64,000 bases of DNA from Natrinema sp. HArc-T2. GTDB lineage: Archaea > Halobacteriota > Halobacteria > Halobacteriales > Natrialbaceae. The position numbers and the translations under genes are program-made. The first letter of the stretch is position 1. Every line of letters starts with the position of its first letter. Where the stretch lies: the NCBI RefSeq assembly GCF_041821085.1, contig NZ_JBGUAZ010000004.1, positions 62,001-126,000 of the forward strand, given 5' to 3'. Positions 32,441 through 41,024 of the stretch are shown piece by piece. The notes under the pieces were generated by a model that saw nothing but the letters and a program-made list of their open reading frames with translations, was not told the origin of the DNA and did no database searches.

Positions 32441-35400
32441 TCACTCGTCGTCGTCGGTCGTCCCAAACGTGAACACGTCGTCGCTCTCGCTCGTGTCGTC
32501 TTCGCCCTCGTCGTTGGTCGACACGTCGTCGCCGTCGGGGCTGTCGTCTGTCGCGTCCTCACCGTCGAGGTCATCGTCGATAGGCTCGAGCGGTTGTGCA
32601 GCCGTCTCGTCAGCAGTCGCGTCGCCCTCACCGAGCTCGTCGTCAACTGGTCCAAGCGGCTGTGCAGCCGTCTCGTCAGTAGTCTCGTTGTCCTCACCGA
32701 GCTCGTCGTCAACTGGTCCAAGCGGCTGGGCGGCTGCGTCGTCAGTGTCGGTACTCGAGTCAGCCGTCGATTCGAACTCGTCGGCTGCGTCGTCGGTGCC
32801 AGCCTGCGTGTCAGCGTCGTCCGCGAGCGGATCGGCAGCGTCGGTCGACTCGAGGGTATCGCCGTCACGGTCGGCGGACTCGTCAGCGTCAAGTCCGAGG
32901 ATCTCTTCGGCACCGATCTCGTCAGCGTCGGCGCCTGGGGACGCAGTGTCGAGGACGTCCTCGGATGGGGCGGTCTCGAGAGCGTCGCCATCCGAGCTCC
33001 CCTCGAGTGGCTCCGCAGGTGACTGCTCGGACGCGGCTGTGTCGTCGGTCGATTCGAGCGTGGTATCCGTCTCGTCACCGAACGCGAGCGCGTCCGACGC
33101 ATCCTCGGTGGATTCGAGCTCCGACTCGAGCGTGATGCCGCCGGATTGGTCGTCGGGTCCGGCGCTCTCGTCGATGTCGAACGACGTGTCGGACACCGAC
33201 AGCTCCGCGTCGACGTCGAACGTCGACTCGAGGGCTTCCTCGTCGTGGTCGACGTCGGTATCGAACCGGTCGAGTGCTTCGGAGAGCTGTGCGGCCTGCT
33301 CCGAGAGGCTCGAGGCGGAGTTGGTGACTTCCGTGAGTGCGGTGGTCTGCTGTTCGGCTGCGGCGGCGACGTTCTCGGCTTCCGCGGTGGTCTCCTCGGA
33401 GATCGTCGCCGCGTTGTCGACCATTGCAACGACCTCCTGGGTCGAGGCAGCCTGCTCTTCGGTGGCTGCGGAGATCTCCTGGACGCCGATATTGGTCTCC
33501 TGGGCGAGATCGGCGATCTCCTCGAGCGCTTCGACGGCGTCCTGGACCTGTTCGGTCGCGTCTTCGATGTCCGCGCTCGTGTCCTCGACTTCGGCGGCGG
33601 ACTGTTCGGTGCGTTCCCGAATCGCCTCGAGTCGGTCCTCCGCCTCGTCGGCCGCTTGCGCAACGTCTTCGGAGAGGGCCTTGACCTCCTTTGCGACGAC
33701 GGAGAACCCTTCGTCGTCGCTGCCGCTTGCAGAGCGAGAGGCCTCGATGTTGGCGTTCAGCGCCAGCATGTTGGTCTGGCGAGCGATCTCCGAGATCGTG
33801 TTGATCAGCTCGTCGATCTGCTGGACCTCTTCCTCGAGGCGGCGCATCTCGTCGACGGCGTCGCCGGCCTCGGTTTCGATCTCATCCATGGCGGAGATCG
33901 CCGTCTGGGCGGCTTCCTGCCCTTCCTGGCCAGTGTTGACGGTCCGTTCGGCGATATCGGCCACCTCGTTCGAGGAGGCGGCGATCTCCTCGGTCGTCGT
34001 CGAGAGGCCGCCCATCTCCTGGTTGACCGACTGCAGCGACTCGTTCTGACGGTCCGCACCGTCCGAAATCTCCTGGACCGAGCCGGTCACCTGTTGCGAG
34101 GCGGAGCGGACCTCCTCGCTCGAGGCGGTCACCTGCTCGGAGGCGGTCGCGACGTCGGTCGCGAACCGGTTGAGCTCGGCGATGGTCCCCTCGATCTCGT
34201 CGAGCATCTCGTTGAAGTCCTCCCCGATCTGTTGCATCTGCTCGTTGTCGCTTTCAGCCGTCGCGCGGGCGGTGAGGTCTCCATCGGCGGCCTTGCCCAT
34301 GACCGCACAGTACTCGGCGGCTTTGTCCTCGAGGTGGGTGTTGATCTCCTCGGCTCGTTTGCGCTCGCGTTCGGCCTCCTCACGTGCGGTTTCGGCTTCC
34401 ATGATCTGCTCGCGCAGTGCGTCGCGCATCGAATCGAAGCCGTCGTAGAGGCGACCGATGTTGTCGATCCGTTTGGTCTCGAGATCGACGTCGAGGTTCC
34501 CTTCCTCCATCTGGCCGGCTTTGTCGGTGAGTCGGTCGATCGAGACAGCCGTGTTGCGACCGAGGACGGCACCGACCATGCCGATCATGAGGACGCCGAG
34601 GATCGTCGCGTAGATCCCGTACTGGTTGATCGTCGTGACGAACCCGAGGGCCTGATCGGCTGGTTCGTGGGTCACGACGACCCAGTCGGTACCGAGGACA
34701 CGCGCAGAGCTGGTGACGTATTCGTCGGAACCGTCAGTCCCGAAACTGTAGGCATCGGTTCCGAAGTTCAAAGACGAACTCTCGATTCGTCGGGTGGTTG
34801 CTCCACCGGTTCGTGCGCGGTCGATTAGTTCGGTGTCAGCCCCGTATTCGAGTCCGAGTGTTTCGTGACCCTCGCCGTATGCTTTGTTATCGAGCATCAC
34901 CTCATTGTCGCCGTTGAGGAGCATCGTCGTAATCTCGTCACCGCCTCGAAGCTTGGCCGAATAGGCCTCGAGATCGACGGTATACACGATCGCACGATTC
35001 TCGTTTTCCGCGGAGAGTTGGACGTAAGTGATGACGGCGGTTTCTCGGTCGTATTCATCCTCAGTGAGGTAGGCGTCCGAGACCCAGGGAACGGTCTGGG
35101 TGGCGTTCGAGTACGCAGCAGCGGGGACATTATCGATCTCGCCCGCTGGCGCGTCGCGAAGCGCCCTGTTGGTGCTTGCAGTTACCGTCCCGGTACTGGT
35201 ATCGACGTACGAGATATCGAACGTATCAGCGTCGAGATGTTCCTCCCAGCTGAGGAACTGTTGTTCGATCGCGTCCGGATCGTCGCTGGCAACGACGTCA
35301 GACCGGGTGATCATCTCGACCGTATGTTCGTTCTGTTGGTCCCACAGCTGCAGGTTCTGGGCCTCCTGTGCGGCAGCGGAGGCGTGGTCGGTCTCGACCC

Positions 35401-35545
35401 GATCTTCCATCTGGTTGGTGATCCCCGCAGTTGCGACGTAGCCGATCAATCCGACAGACAATCCGAGTATCAGTAGCGCGATCCCGAACTTGACCGCGTA
35501 CCTCCGTCGGATAGCCGCCGGCACTAGCCGTCGAGCGAAATCCAT
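32441..35545 (-). CDS. Htr-type methyl-accepting chemotaxis transducer with long acidic repeat tail
   Basis: A 1034-residue transducer. TM1 is about residues 20-40 (FGIALLILGLSVGLIGYVATAG), an extracellular dCache-like sensor about 45-300, TM2 about 302-325 (YGIYATILGVLMIGMVGAVLG), and HAMP about 326-380. A long cytoplasmic coiled coil follows, with the signalling tip RQTNMLALNANIEASRSASGSDDEGFSVVAKEVKALSEDVA near residues 590-630. This should control flagellar rotation through CheA/CheW. Beyond about residue 765 is an acidic, Ser/Thr-rich tail, unusual in length, containing three 22-residue repeats (AAQPLGPVDDELGE). It is divergent from the solute-binding lipoprotein gene, which suggests a Bas- or Cos-type receptor pair in which the lipoprotein binds the attractant. 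Confidence 0.9.
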   Translation of the reverse strand: MDFARRLVPAAIRRRYAVKFGIALLILGLSVGLIGYVATAGITNQMEDRVETDHASAAAQEAQNLQLWDQQNEHTVEMITRSDVVASDDPDAIEQQFLSWEEHLDADTFDISYVDTSTGTVTASTNRALRDAPAGEIDNVPAAAYSNATQTVPWVSDAYLTEDEYDRETAVITYVQLSAENENRAIVYTVDLEAYSAKLRGGDEITTMLLNGDNEVMLDNKAYGEGHETLGLEYGADTELIDRARTGGATTRRIESSSLNFGTDAYSFGTDGSDEYVTSSARVLGTDWVVVTHEPADQALGFVTTINQYGIYATILGVLMIGMVGAVLGRNTAVSIDRLTDKAGQMEEGNLDVDLETKRIDNIGRLYDGFDSMRDALREQIMEAETAREEAERERKRAEEINTHLEDKAAEYCAVMGKAADGDLTARATAESDNEQMQQIGEDFNEMLDEIEGTIAELNRFATDVATASEQVTASSEEVRSASQQVTGSVQEISDGADRQNESLQSVNQEMGGLSTTTEEIAASSNEVADIAERTVNTGQEGQEAAQTAISAMDEIETEAGDAVDEMRRLEEEVQQIDELINTISEIARQTNMLALNANIEASRSASGSDDEGFSVVAKEVKALSEDVAQAADEAEDRLEAIRERTEQSAAEVEDTSADIEDATEQVQDAVEALEEIADLAQETNIGVQEISAATEEQAASTQEVVAMVDNAATISEETTAEAENVAAAAEQQTTALTEVTNSASSLSEQAAQLSEALDRFDTDVDHDEEALESTFDVDAELSVSDTSFDIDESAGPDDQSGGITLESELESTEDASDALAFGDETDTTLESTDDTAASEQSPAEPLEGSSDGDALETAPSEDVLDTASPGADADEIGAEEILGLDADESADRDGDTLESTDAADPLADDADTQAGTDDAADEFESTADSSTDTDDAAAQPLGPVDDELGEDNETTDETAAQPLGPVDDELGEGDATADETAAQPLEPIDDDLDGEDATDDSPDGDDVSTNDEGEDDTSESDDVFTFGTTDDDE
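32565..32760 (-). repeat. In-frame 66-bp tandem repeat in the Htr tail
   Basis: Three units of 66 bases encode 22-residue repeats based on AAQPLGPVDDELGE. The phrase CGTCAACTGG recurs at 32641 and 32707, exactly 66 bases apart, and the third unit (about 32571) is diverged. This is a tandem duplication within the acidic C-terminal tail. Confidence 0.75.
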
Positions 35546-35886
35546 AGATAAGAGATGCGTTATTTCGTCGGTACATAAATTATAATCCGCTGTTATCGGA
35601 GGTGATAATCGGACCGGTGAGAGACGAATATGTCGAACGGCGCAGTTTAGGGCTTCAATTTTCAGAAAATTACAATAATATGTCGAAGGTGTCGCTATTG
35701 TACGCACTTCCGATCTAAAATCTAAATAGAGACAGAGGTCGGGAAACTCCCCACGACGACGCACGTCGGTCGAGGCATCCGATCGAACACGCCACCGAGA
35801 GCTAACTGGTATGCCAGATTAAATGTTATGTTTGTATGACATTCTCCACAAGCATTAAGAAATGGAGGTCGAAATGGTCGTTCAAT
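35546..35886. other. AT-rich divergent promoter region
   Basis: About 340 bases between the Htr gene and the solute-binding protein gene, clearly richer in A and T than its surroundings. It holds the promoters of both genes; the minus-strand TATA-like element TTATAATTTA is near 35577-35587. I see no other gene. Low-GC composition may reflect a regulatory or curved-DNA function. Confidence 0.55.
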
Positions 35887-37209
35887 ATGGGCGACTCTAG
35901 TCGCGAACAAGAAACCACAGGGGACGCCAGCAGTGCCGGGCGACGACGTGGGCTCGATCGTCGGCAGATTCTCAAGACGACGGCGGGTGGGGCTGCCGGC
36001 CTCTCGCTTGCAGGCTGTCTCGACACTTACGGCTCGATCGTCGGGAGCGACGAGGCGGAGCCGGTCACCATCGGCGTTCTCGCACCCGGCCCGAACAGCG
36101 ATACCACCGGTCGTTCGAACCTCCGGGGTGCACAGATCGCAGTCGACGAACTCAACGAGGGCGGAGGCATCCTCGGTCGTGATGTCGAACTGGCCGTCGG
36201 CGACACGAACAGAAGCGAACCCGAGGGCCGTCGGCAGTACCAGCGCCTCGTCCTCGACGAGGGAGCCGACGTCACCGTCGGCGTCGCCACGAGTGAGGTA
36301 CTCGAGGGAATCCTCGATGACGTCGCCGAACAGGAGACGATCCATCTGACCGCTGGGTCCGTAACGATGACGCCCAGCGAACTGATCAGCCAGCAGTACG
36401 AGAAGTACAAGTATCACTTCCGGGTCGGCCCGCTCAACGGCCACGACCTCGCAACGCACCAGATCGACTTCCTCGACGCCATGGGCGGCGAGTTGGGCTG
36501 GGAGTCGTTTGCCGTCCTCGTCGAGGACTACATCTGGACCGAATCGCTGTGGGACGTCTATCAGGACGAACTCGACGGCGACGTGACGTTCTGGGAACAG
36601 TACCCACCCGAAACGGACGACTTCTCCGATACCTACGACGAAATCGCGTCGACGGATGCCGACGCGGTACTCGAGGCAGTCGCCCACACCGGCGCCACGT
36701 CGCTGGTCGACTGGAACCGCACCCAGCAGCCGTTCGGGTTCGGCGGCGTTCACATGCCGATGCAGTCGCCGGCGTACTACGAACAGGTCGACGGGAACTG
36801 CGAGTACGCCGTTGGCTACACGAACGTGACGCCGACGGCCGAGTATGAGCCGGCTAAGTCGTTCATCGAGGAATATCAGAACCGCCACAACGGAAACAGT
36901 CCGATCTACACTGGCTACAGCAGCTACGACGCGGTTCACGTGTTCGCCAAGGCGGCAGAAGAGGCCGGCACGCTCGATTCCGACGAACTCGTCGGCACGC
37001 TCGAGAACATCTCCGTGAGTGGCACCACCGGCACGATCGAGTTCTACGGAGCAGATCACGAGTTCGCCCACGACGTGAGATACGGCGAAGACTACGTCCA
37101 CCCGGTGTACTTCCAGTGGGTCGAAGACGAAAACGGAGAGGGCGTCCAGAACGTCATCTGGCCCGACGACCAGGCGGAAGGCGACTACGTCGAGCCGGAC
37201 TGGCTCTAA
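35887..37209 (+). CDS. Tat lipoprotein, solute-binding protein (Peripla_BP_6 type)
   Basis: A 440-residue exported lipoprotein. A long hydrophilic n-region ends in the Tat motif DRRQILKTTAGGAAGLSLAGC, with lipobox LAGC. The mature protein is a type I periplasmic-binding fold: VTIGVLAPGPNSDTTGRSNLRGAQIAVDELNEGGGILGRDVELAVGDT, FRVGPLNGHDLATHQIDFL, and YTGYSSYDAVHVFAKAAEEAG match binding proteins for branched-chain amino acids or urea. No ABC permease or ATPase gene is adjacent. Instead it stands divergent from an Htr transducer, so it may serve chemotaxis, as BasB does with BasT in Halobacterium. An upstream ATG at 35836 is also possible. Confidence 0.82.
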   Translation: MGDSSREQETTGDASSAGRRRGLDRRQILKTTAGGAAGLSLAGCLDTYGSIVGSDEAEPVTIGVLAPGPNSDTTGRSNLRGAQIAVDELNEGGGILGRDVELAVGDTNRSEPEGRRQYQRLVLDEGADVTVGVATSEVLEGILDDVAEQETIHLTAGSVTMTPSELISQQYEKYKYHFRVGPLNGHDLATHQIDFLDAMGGELGWESFAVLVEDYIWTESLWDVYQDELDGDVTFWEQYPPETDDFSDTYDEIASTDADAVLEAVAHTGATSLVDWNRTQQPFGFGGVHMPMQSPAYYEQVDGNCEYAVGYTNVTPTAEYEPAKSFIEEYQNRHNGNSPIYTGYSSYDAVHVFAKAAEEAGTLDSDELVGTLENISVSGTTGTIEFYGADHEFAHDVRYGEDYVHPVYFQWVEDENGEGVQNVIWPDDQAEGDYVEPDWL

Positions 37210-37249
37210 ACAGCGCGTCTCTCCTGTTTTGCTGTCAGCGTTCGTTTCG

Positions 37250-37273
37250 ACATCGTTACAGCAGCCCGTCTCA
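37250..37273. repeat. Stop-anchored hairpin repeat, partial copy E
   Basis: Only the right third is recognisable: ACATCGTTACAGCAGCCC then GTCTCA, ending at the TGA stop codon (37271-37273) of the minus-strand MFS gene. The left portion is not conserved, so this is a decayed copy. Confidence 0.6.
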
Positions 37274-38548
37274 GTCGTCAGCGTTCGCCTCGAGCGACCC
37301 GCTCGCAGCCACGAACCGATCACCGCCGACCAGCAGTGCGCCCGCGAGCAGCCCGCCGAGCGCGGCGAACCCGGCGATCACTGCGAAAAACGCGGTCTGT
37401 GAGAACTGGCCGAGGACGAAGCCACCGAGCGCGATGCTCACCGACCCGAAGCCGAACTCGGCGAGGTAGGTGTAGCCATACGAGAGTCCGCGGGCGTCCG
37501 GCGGCGTATAGAGCGCGACGGCGTTCTGGTAGAACGGCTGGATCGCAAACAGGAAAAAGCCCAGCACGCCACAGAGGACGACGATCGGGGCGAGTCCGGT
37601 CTCGATCGCGGTCACTGGCACGAACGCGAGTGCGAGAACCGTGAGGACGACGAAGATCCCTGCGAGCCCGCGCGCCGGGGCCACGCGACCGGTCAGTTTG
37701 CCGCCGGCGTACTGGCCCGCCATACCGACGACCAGCAAGCCGACGTAGATGTAGTCGGCGGGTTCGATTCCCTCGAGGCCAGCCGGCAGCGCGAGCGCGT
37801 CCATCGCCGCCAACCCGTGGAGGATTTCGGGCAGGTACGTCAGCGTGCCACGGTAGTACAGCCCTTCGAAGGTGACGAGGACGAAGACGACGGCGAAAGC
37901 ACTCGCAAACAGCGTGCGCGTATTGCCGACGACCTCCGACAGCGACAGCGCCTCGTCGGGACCCGCGTCGGCGTCGTCCCCAACCGCTGCGGTCGGATCG
38001 AACTCCGCACTGAGACCGTAGCCGACCGCGAGCAGGCCCGGGACGGTCAGAATTGCGGCGACGACGGACCACTCGAGGAAGATCAACAGCGTCGCAGCGA
38101 CAAAGGGGCCGAGTGCGATGCCGGCGTTGCCGGCGATCCCGTGCCAGGCGAAGACGGTCCCGCGATCCTCGACGCCGGTACTGATGAGCGCGAGGCCAGC
38201 AGGGTGATAGACGCTGGCGGCGACACCCCACAGAATCAGGCCGACTGCGATGGCGTAGATCGAATTCGCGGCGGCGAGGACGAGAAACGACAGGCTCATG
38301 CCGGCGAGACAGACCAAGACGAGTCGCTTGGTGCCGTAGCGGTCGGCGAGAATTCCGCCGGGGAGCGCACCCAGCCCGAACGGTGCGTAGCCGAGCGCGA
38401 CGACGATCCCGAACAGCGCGACGCCGACGTCGAACTCGGCCAGCCAAACGACCAGGAAAATCGGGATCGAGGTCTCGAACCAGTGGACCAGCGCGTGGCC
38501 CGCCATGGTAAAGCCCGCGATCGCCCGGTCGTTCGCGTTCAGGGCCAT
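37271..38548 (-). CDS. MFS transporter
   Basis: A 425-residue major facilitator protein with 12 transmembrane helices. It has the MFS motif A region GGILADRYGTKRLVLV (about residues 66-81) and helix-4 and -5 patterns SVYHPAGLALISTGVEDRGTVFAWHGIAGNAGIALGPFVAATLL. The loop between helices 6 and 7 is acidic (EFDPTAAVGDDADAGPDEA). The second half begins VVGNTRTLFASAFAVVFVLVTFEG. The fold resembles fosmidomycin-resistance or sugar-phosphate-type MFS exporters, with no substrate signature. The start at ATG 38548 is preferred over GTG 38581 because the extension is hydrophilic and not conserved-looking. The stop is the boundary of partial repeat copy E. Confidence 0.85.
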   Translation of the reverse strand: MALNANDRAIAGFTMAGHALVHWFETSIPIFLVVWLAEFDVGVALFGIVVALGYAPFGLGALPGGILADRYGTKRLVLVCLAGMSLSFLVLAAANSIYAIAVGLILWGVAASVYHPAGLALISTGVEDRGTVFAWHGIAGNAGIALGPFVAATLLIFLEWSVVAAILTVPGLLAVGYGLSAEFDPTAAVGDDADAGPDEALSLSEVVGNTRTLFASAFAVVFVLVTFEGLYYRGTLTYLPEILHGLAAMDALALPAGLEGIEPADYIYVGLLVVGMAGQYAGGKLTGRVAPARGLAGIFVVLTVLALAFVPVTAIETGLAPIVVLCGVLGFFLFAIQPFYQNAVALYTPPDARGLSYGYTYLAEFGFGSVSIALGGFVLGQFSQTAFFAVIAGFAALGGLLAGALLVGGDRFVAASGSLEANADD

Positions 38549-38624
38549 ACGAATCTTGCTCGAACTCGAGTTGCCGTCCACTTAGCGGCTTGGAAATCGG
38601 CGTGGCTCGTTTGTGCGATCGCCA

Positions 38625-39863
38625 CTACTGTAGCAACTCGCGCTCGAGGTCCGTGGGCAGGATGATATCGATCTCACCGGCACTCTCGTACTCGTGGATT
38701 ACCTCGACGATCGTCTCGAAAGAGGCGAGGCGCTTGCCCTCGAGCCGATGGAAAAACAGCGAGGTGATCCCCCGCATCGAGGCCGTGCGTTCGATCGCCG
38801 TTCGTGCCTGCTCAGTGCTTGGCTCGCCGATCCGCGGCGCGAGTTGCGGATTGGAGACGTAGCCGTGGGCCGGTGCACCGCCGCCAAAGGCGAGGTCGTG
38901 GTTGGCTGCCACGAGTTCGAGCGTTGTCGCATTGTATCCGCCGAACGGATAGGAAAAGTAGTGAGAGCCTCTCTCGAATCCCCGTTCGCGTAGCCACTGC
39001 TGCCCGTCACGGATCTCGGCGGCCTGCTCGGCGGCGCTGAGCGTCGGCAGGTCCGGATGAGTGACAGTATGGTTGGCGATACACCAGCCGGCATCGTGGA
39101 GTTCGCGAGCCTGCTTTGTCGACAGGCGTGGATCGCCGCCGACCTCGCCGCCGTCGACGTAGCCGGTCGGGACGAACGAGACTGCGGGGTAGCCGTAGTC
39201 CTCGAGGATCGGCAGCGCCTCGGTGTAGTCAGTGACGTGGGCATCATCGAACTGGATCATCACCTTGCCCCGCTCCGGTCGCGGGACGAAATGGAGGTCG
39301 TCGAACCAGACCGTTTCCGACACCCCCTCTCCCGTCCAGACGAGAAGGTGTACTGTCTCGACTGCGGTCGGATCGAACCCATCGGCACGCTCCGTCACGC
39401 CGAAGTTGTATCGGGCGAGCGGCAACCCGCCTTTGATCCCTCGCCGAAAATCGGCTGCGTTGCCGTTGACGTCGATCAGTCGCAACCAGGGGACGACGAG
39501 CGATGTCGACGCGACGGCAAGACCAGGTGCGACGGTCGTACAGTCGAGCGGCGTCGAAAACGACCGCACGAGTCTGGCGCTCGGTTCGTCCGCCGGGATT
39601 TCGAGTCGGGCGCTCTGTGACCCGACGACGGCCCGGTCGGGTGCCGCCGTGAGCGTCCCTCCGTCTGGCTCCCAGGCTGATAGGTCCTCGAAATCGTCGA
39701 CAGTGCCGACCAACTCCGATGTCTGGGTTGACCGCTCGTTCGTTGCGTCCGCGTTGGGGTCGTTTTCGGGGCCGCTCCCCGAACCGGTCGAACTCGATTC
39801 CGACCACGTACAGCCTGCTAGTGGGGCCGTCGCGGCTGCCACAAGGTATGTACGTCGCTGCAT
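38625..39863 (-). CDS. Polysaccharide deacetylase lipoprotein (NodB-type)
   Basis: A 412-residue lipoprotein: MQRRTYLVAAATAPLAGC has a twin-arginine-like region and lipobox. A Ser/Gly/Asn-rich linker leads to a beta-sandwich carbohydrate-binding-like domain (about 50-190, ending ETVWFDDLHFVPRPE). A NodB homology domain (about 195-400) follows, beginning VMIQFDDAHVTDYTEALPILEDYGYPAVSFVPTGY. Catalytic motifs are FDDAHV (usually TFDDG), HTVTHPDL with the metal-binding His pair, and FSYPFGGYN. It probably deacetylates a cell-surface or extracellular polysaccharide N-acetyl group. Adjacent MFS transporter and deacetylase genes have the same direction, but a link is not established. Confidence 0.85.
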   Translation of the reverse strand: MQRRTYLVAAATAPLAGCTWSESSSTGSGSGPENDPNADATNERSTQTSELVGTVDDFEDLSAWEPDGGTLTAAPDRAVVGSQSARLEIPADEPSARLVRSFSTPLDCTTVAPGLAVASTSLVVPWLRLIDVNGNAADFRRGIKGGLPLARYNFGVTERADGFDPTAVETVHLLVWTGEGVSETVWFDDLHFVPRPERGKVMIQFDDAHVTDYTEALPILEDYGYPAVSFVPTGYVDGGEVGGDPRLSTKQARELHDAGWCIANHTVTHPDLPTLSAAEQAAEIRDGQQWLRERGFERGSHYFSYPFGGYNATTLELVAANHDLAFGGGAPAHGYVSNPQLAPRIGEPSTEQARTAIERTASMRGITSLFFHRLEGKRLASFETIVEVIHEYESAGEIDIILPTDLERELLQ

Positions 39864-40066
39864 TCAGCGAGAAGCGATGACAACGGAGAACGTTGTTACG
39901 TCGGTAGTACAGTCACGATCGAGAGCGTAAGCAGTCCGTACACTCACAGAAGACAGTCAAACTGAACCGCACGGATCCGCGTCTCCAACCTGCGGTCGAC
40001 TCGAAGAACGGCCACGGTTCGACCGTCCATACCGTGGCCAGTTACTCGTCGTGCGCTCGAGAGTTA

Positions 40067-40148
40067 TCAGGACTCCTGTCAGTGGGTTTCAGCAGGTCCA
40101 CGACTCGCCATGCGGGTCTGCCGGGACTCAGCGAAGCAGCCCGTCTCA
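40067..40148. repeat. Stop-anchored hairpin repeat, copy F
   Basis: The left end TCAGGACTCCTGTCAGTG and the right end AGCAGCCCGTCTCA are conserved. The middle is diverged, with a weak stem (CAGCAGGTCC against GGGTCTGCCGG). The right end is the stop codon (40146-40148) of the minus-strand DUF6149-like gene. Confidence 0.75.
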
Positions 40149-40727
40149 GTCGTCTTCGCGATCGACGACCTGCGAGACGTCGACGTCTTCTGGTTCGTCC
40201 TGTCCGCCGACGACGAGGTCGCCATCAGCAGTTTCGACGTAAACGTCGTCAGCGAAGCCACCTTCGGCGTGTGGATGCTCGGGGTCCTCGAGTCGCTCGG
40301 GCGTCGAGGGTGCCTCGGGCACGCCTTCGGGCGGGGCGAACTGGCCGAGGGGCTCGTCGATCGTGATGTCCCACCGCTCGAAGAACTCCCGATAGCGGTC
40401 GTAGTGGGCCTCGAGTTCGTCGGCGGGGAACTCCATCATCTCGGTCCAGCCGTGGTTGTAGAAGTCGAAGTTGGCCTGAATGTGCGTAATCTCGCGGGCC
40501 TCGGCCTCGGAGTAGCCGTCCTGCAGCGCGCGCAGATAGGTGTCCATCGTCGCGTCGAAGAAGCCGTCGAGGTGTTCGCGGCGGTCCTCGGCGTGGGCGG
40601 GGTCGGCTTTCCCGGTGAAGATCTTGGTGTGGAGTTTAACCAGCCCCGCGTTGGCGACCGAGCGGACGCCCGGCGTCTCGAGGGCCTTCTGGTAGGCGAA
40701 GTGTTTCGCGTTCTGGCGGAGCTTCAT
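40146..40727 (-). CDS. Conserved haloarchaeal protein (DUF6149-like)
   Basis: A 193-residue acidic soluble protein, mostly helical in the first 130 residues: MKLRQNAKHFAYQKALETPGVRSVANAGLVKLHTKIFTGKADPAHAEDRREHLDGFFDATMDTYLRAL. The motif HTKIFTGKADPAHAEDRREHL...FDFYNHGWTEMMEFPADELEAHYDRYREFFERWDI fits a haloarchaeal family I know as DUF6149 (name from memory). The C-terminal 60 residues are Glu/Asp/Pro-rich. Function is unknown. The start is supported by a TATA-like CTTTAGGCGC about 27 bases upstream. The stop codon is the boundary of repeat copy F. Confidence 0.75.
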   Translation of the reverse strand: MKLRQNAKHFAYQKALETPGVRSVANAGLVKLHTKIFTGKADPAHAEDRREHLDGFFDATMDTYLRALQDGYSEAEAREITHIQANFDFYNHGWTEMMEFPADELEAHYDRYREFFERWDITIDEPLGQFAPPEGVPEAPSTPERLEDPEHPHAEGGFADDVYVETADGDLVVGGQDEPEDVDVSQVVDREDD

Positions 40728-41024
40728 GTTCTCGCCTTTGGAACAGCGCCTAAAGAACAGTTCGGACAACACTGTTAGGGTGTGGGTGTTCGAGTGGCGT
40801 GTCACGATCGCGTGAGTGCCACGTTCATCTCTACTGGGACGAGCAAAGAACGGAGGCGACACCGATCTCTCCCTCTTTCGAGGAATGTTGCCTGAAAGTT
40901 GATGGTAGATACATACTGTCAACAATTACGCGATTATGTTTACTATCGTTGTGTCTTCAATGCGAGTCCGGCAAAATAGACGAGATAGCAATCCACTTTA
41001 ACCCGGGTTACGAACGGTCTGGAT
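40728..41024. other. AT-rich divergent promoter region
   Basis: Just under 300 bases between the divergent DUF6149-like and FAD-oxidoreductase genes. The right half (about 40880-41010) is low in GC and contains the oxidoreductase TATA-like CTTTAACC near 40996. Nothing else is evident. Confidence 0.5.

Noticed and set aside
32019-34049. A 676-codon Ser/Ala-rich frame on the plus strand over the Htr gene
   Set aside because: It lies opposite the well-conserved transducer coding sequence. Its extreme serine content is the mirror of Asp/Glu-rich codons, not a real protein.
33146-34828. A 560-codon plus-strand frame over the Htr gene
   Set aside because: Same explanation: antisense of a conserved coiled-coil coding region, no start signal, no family.
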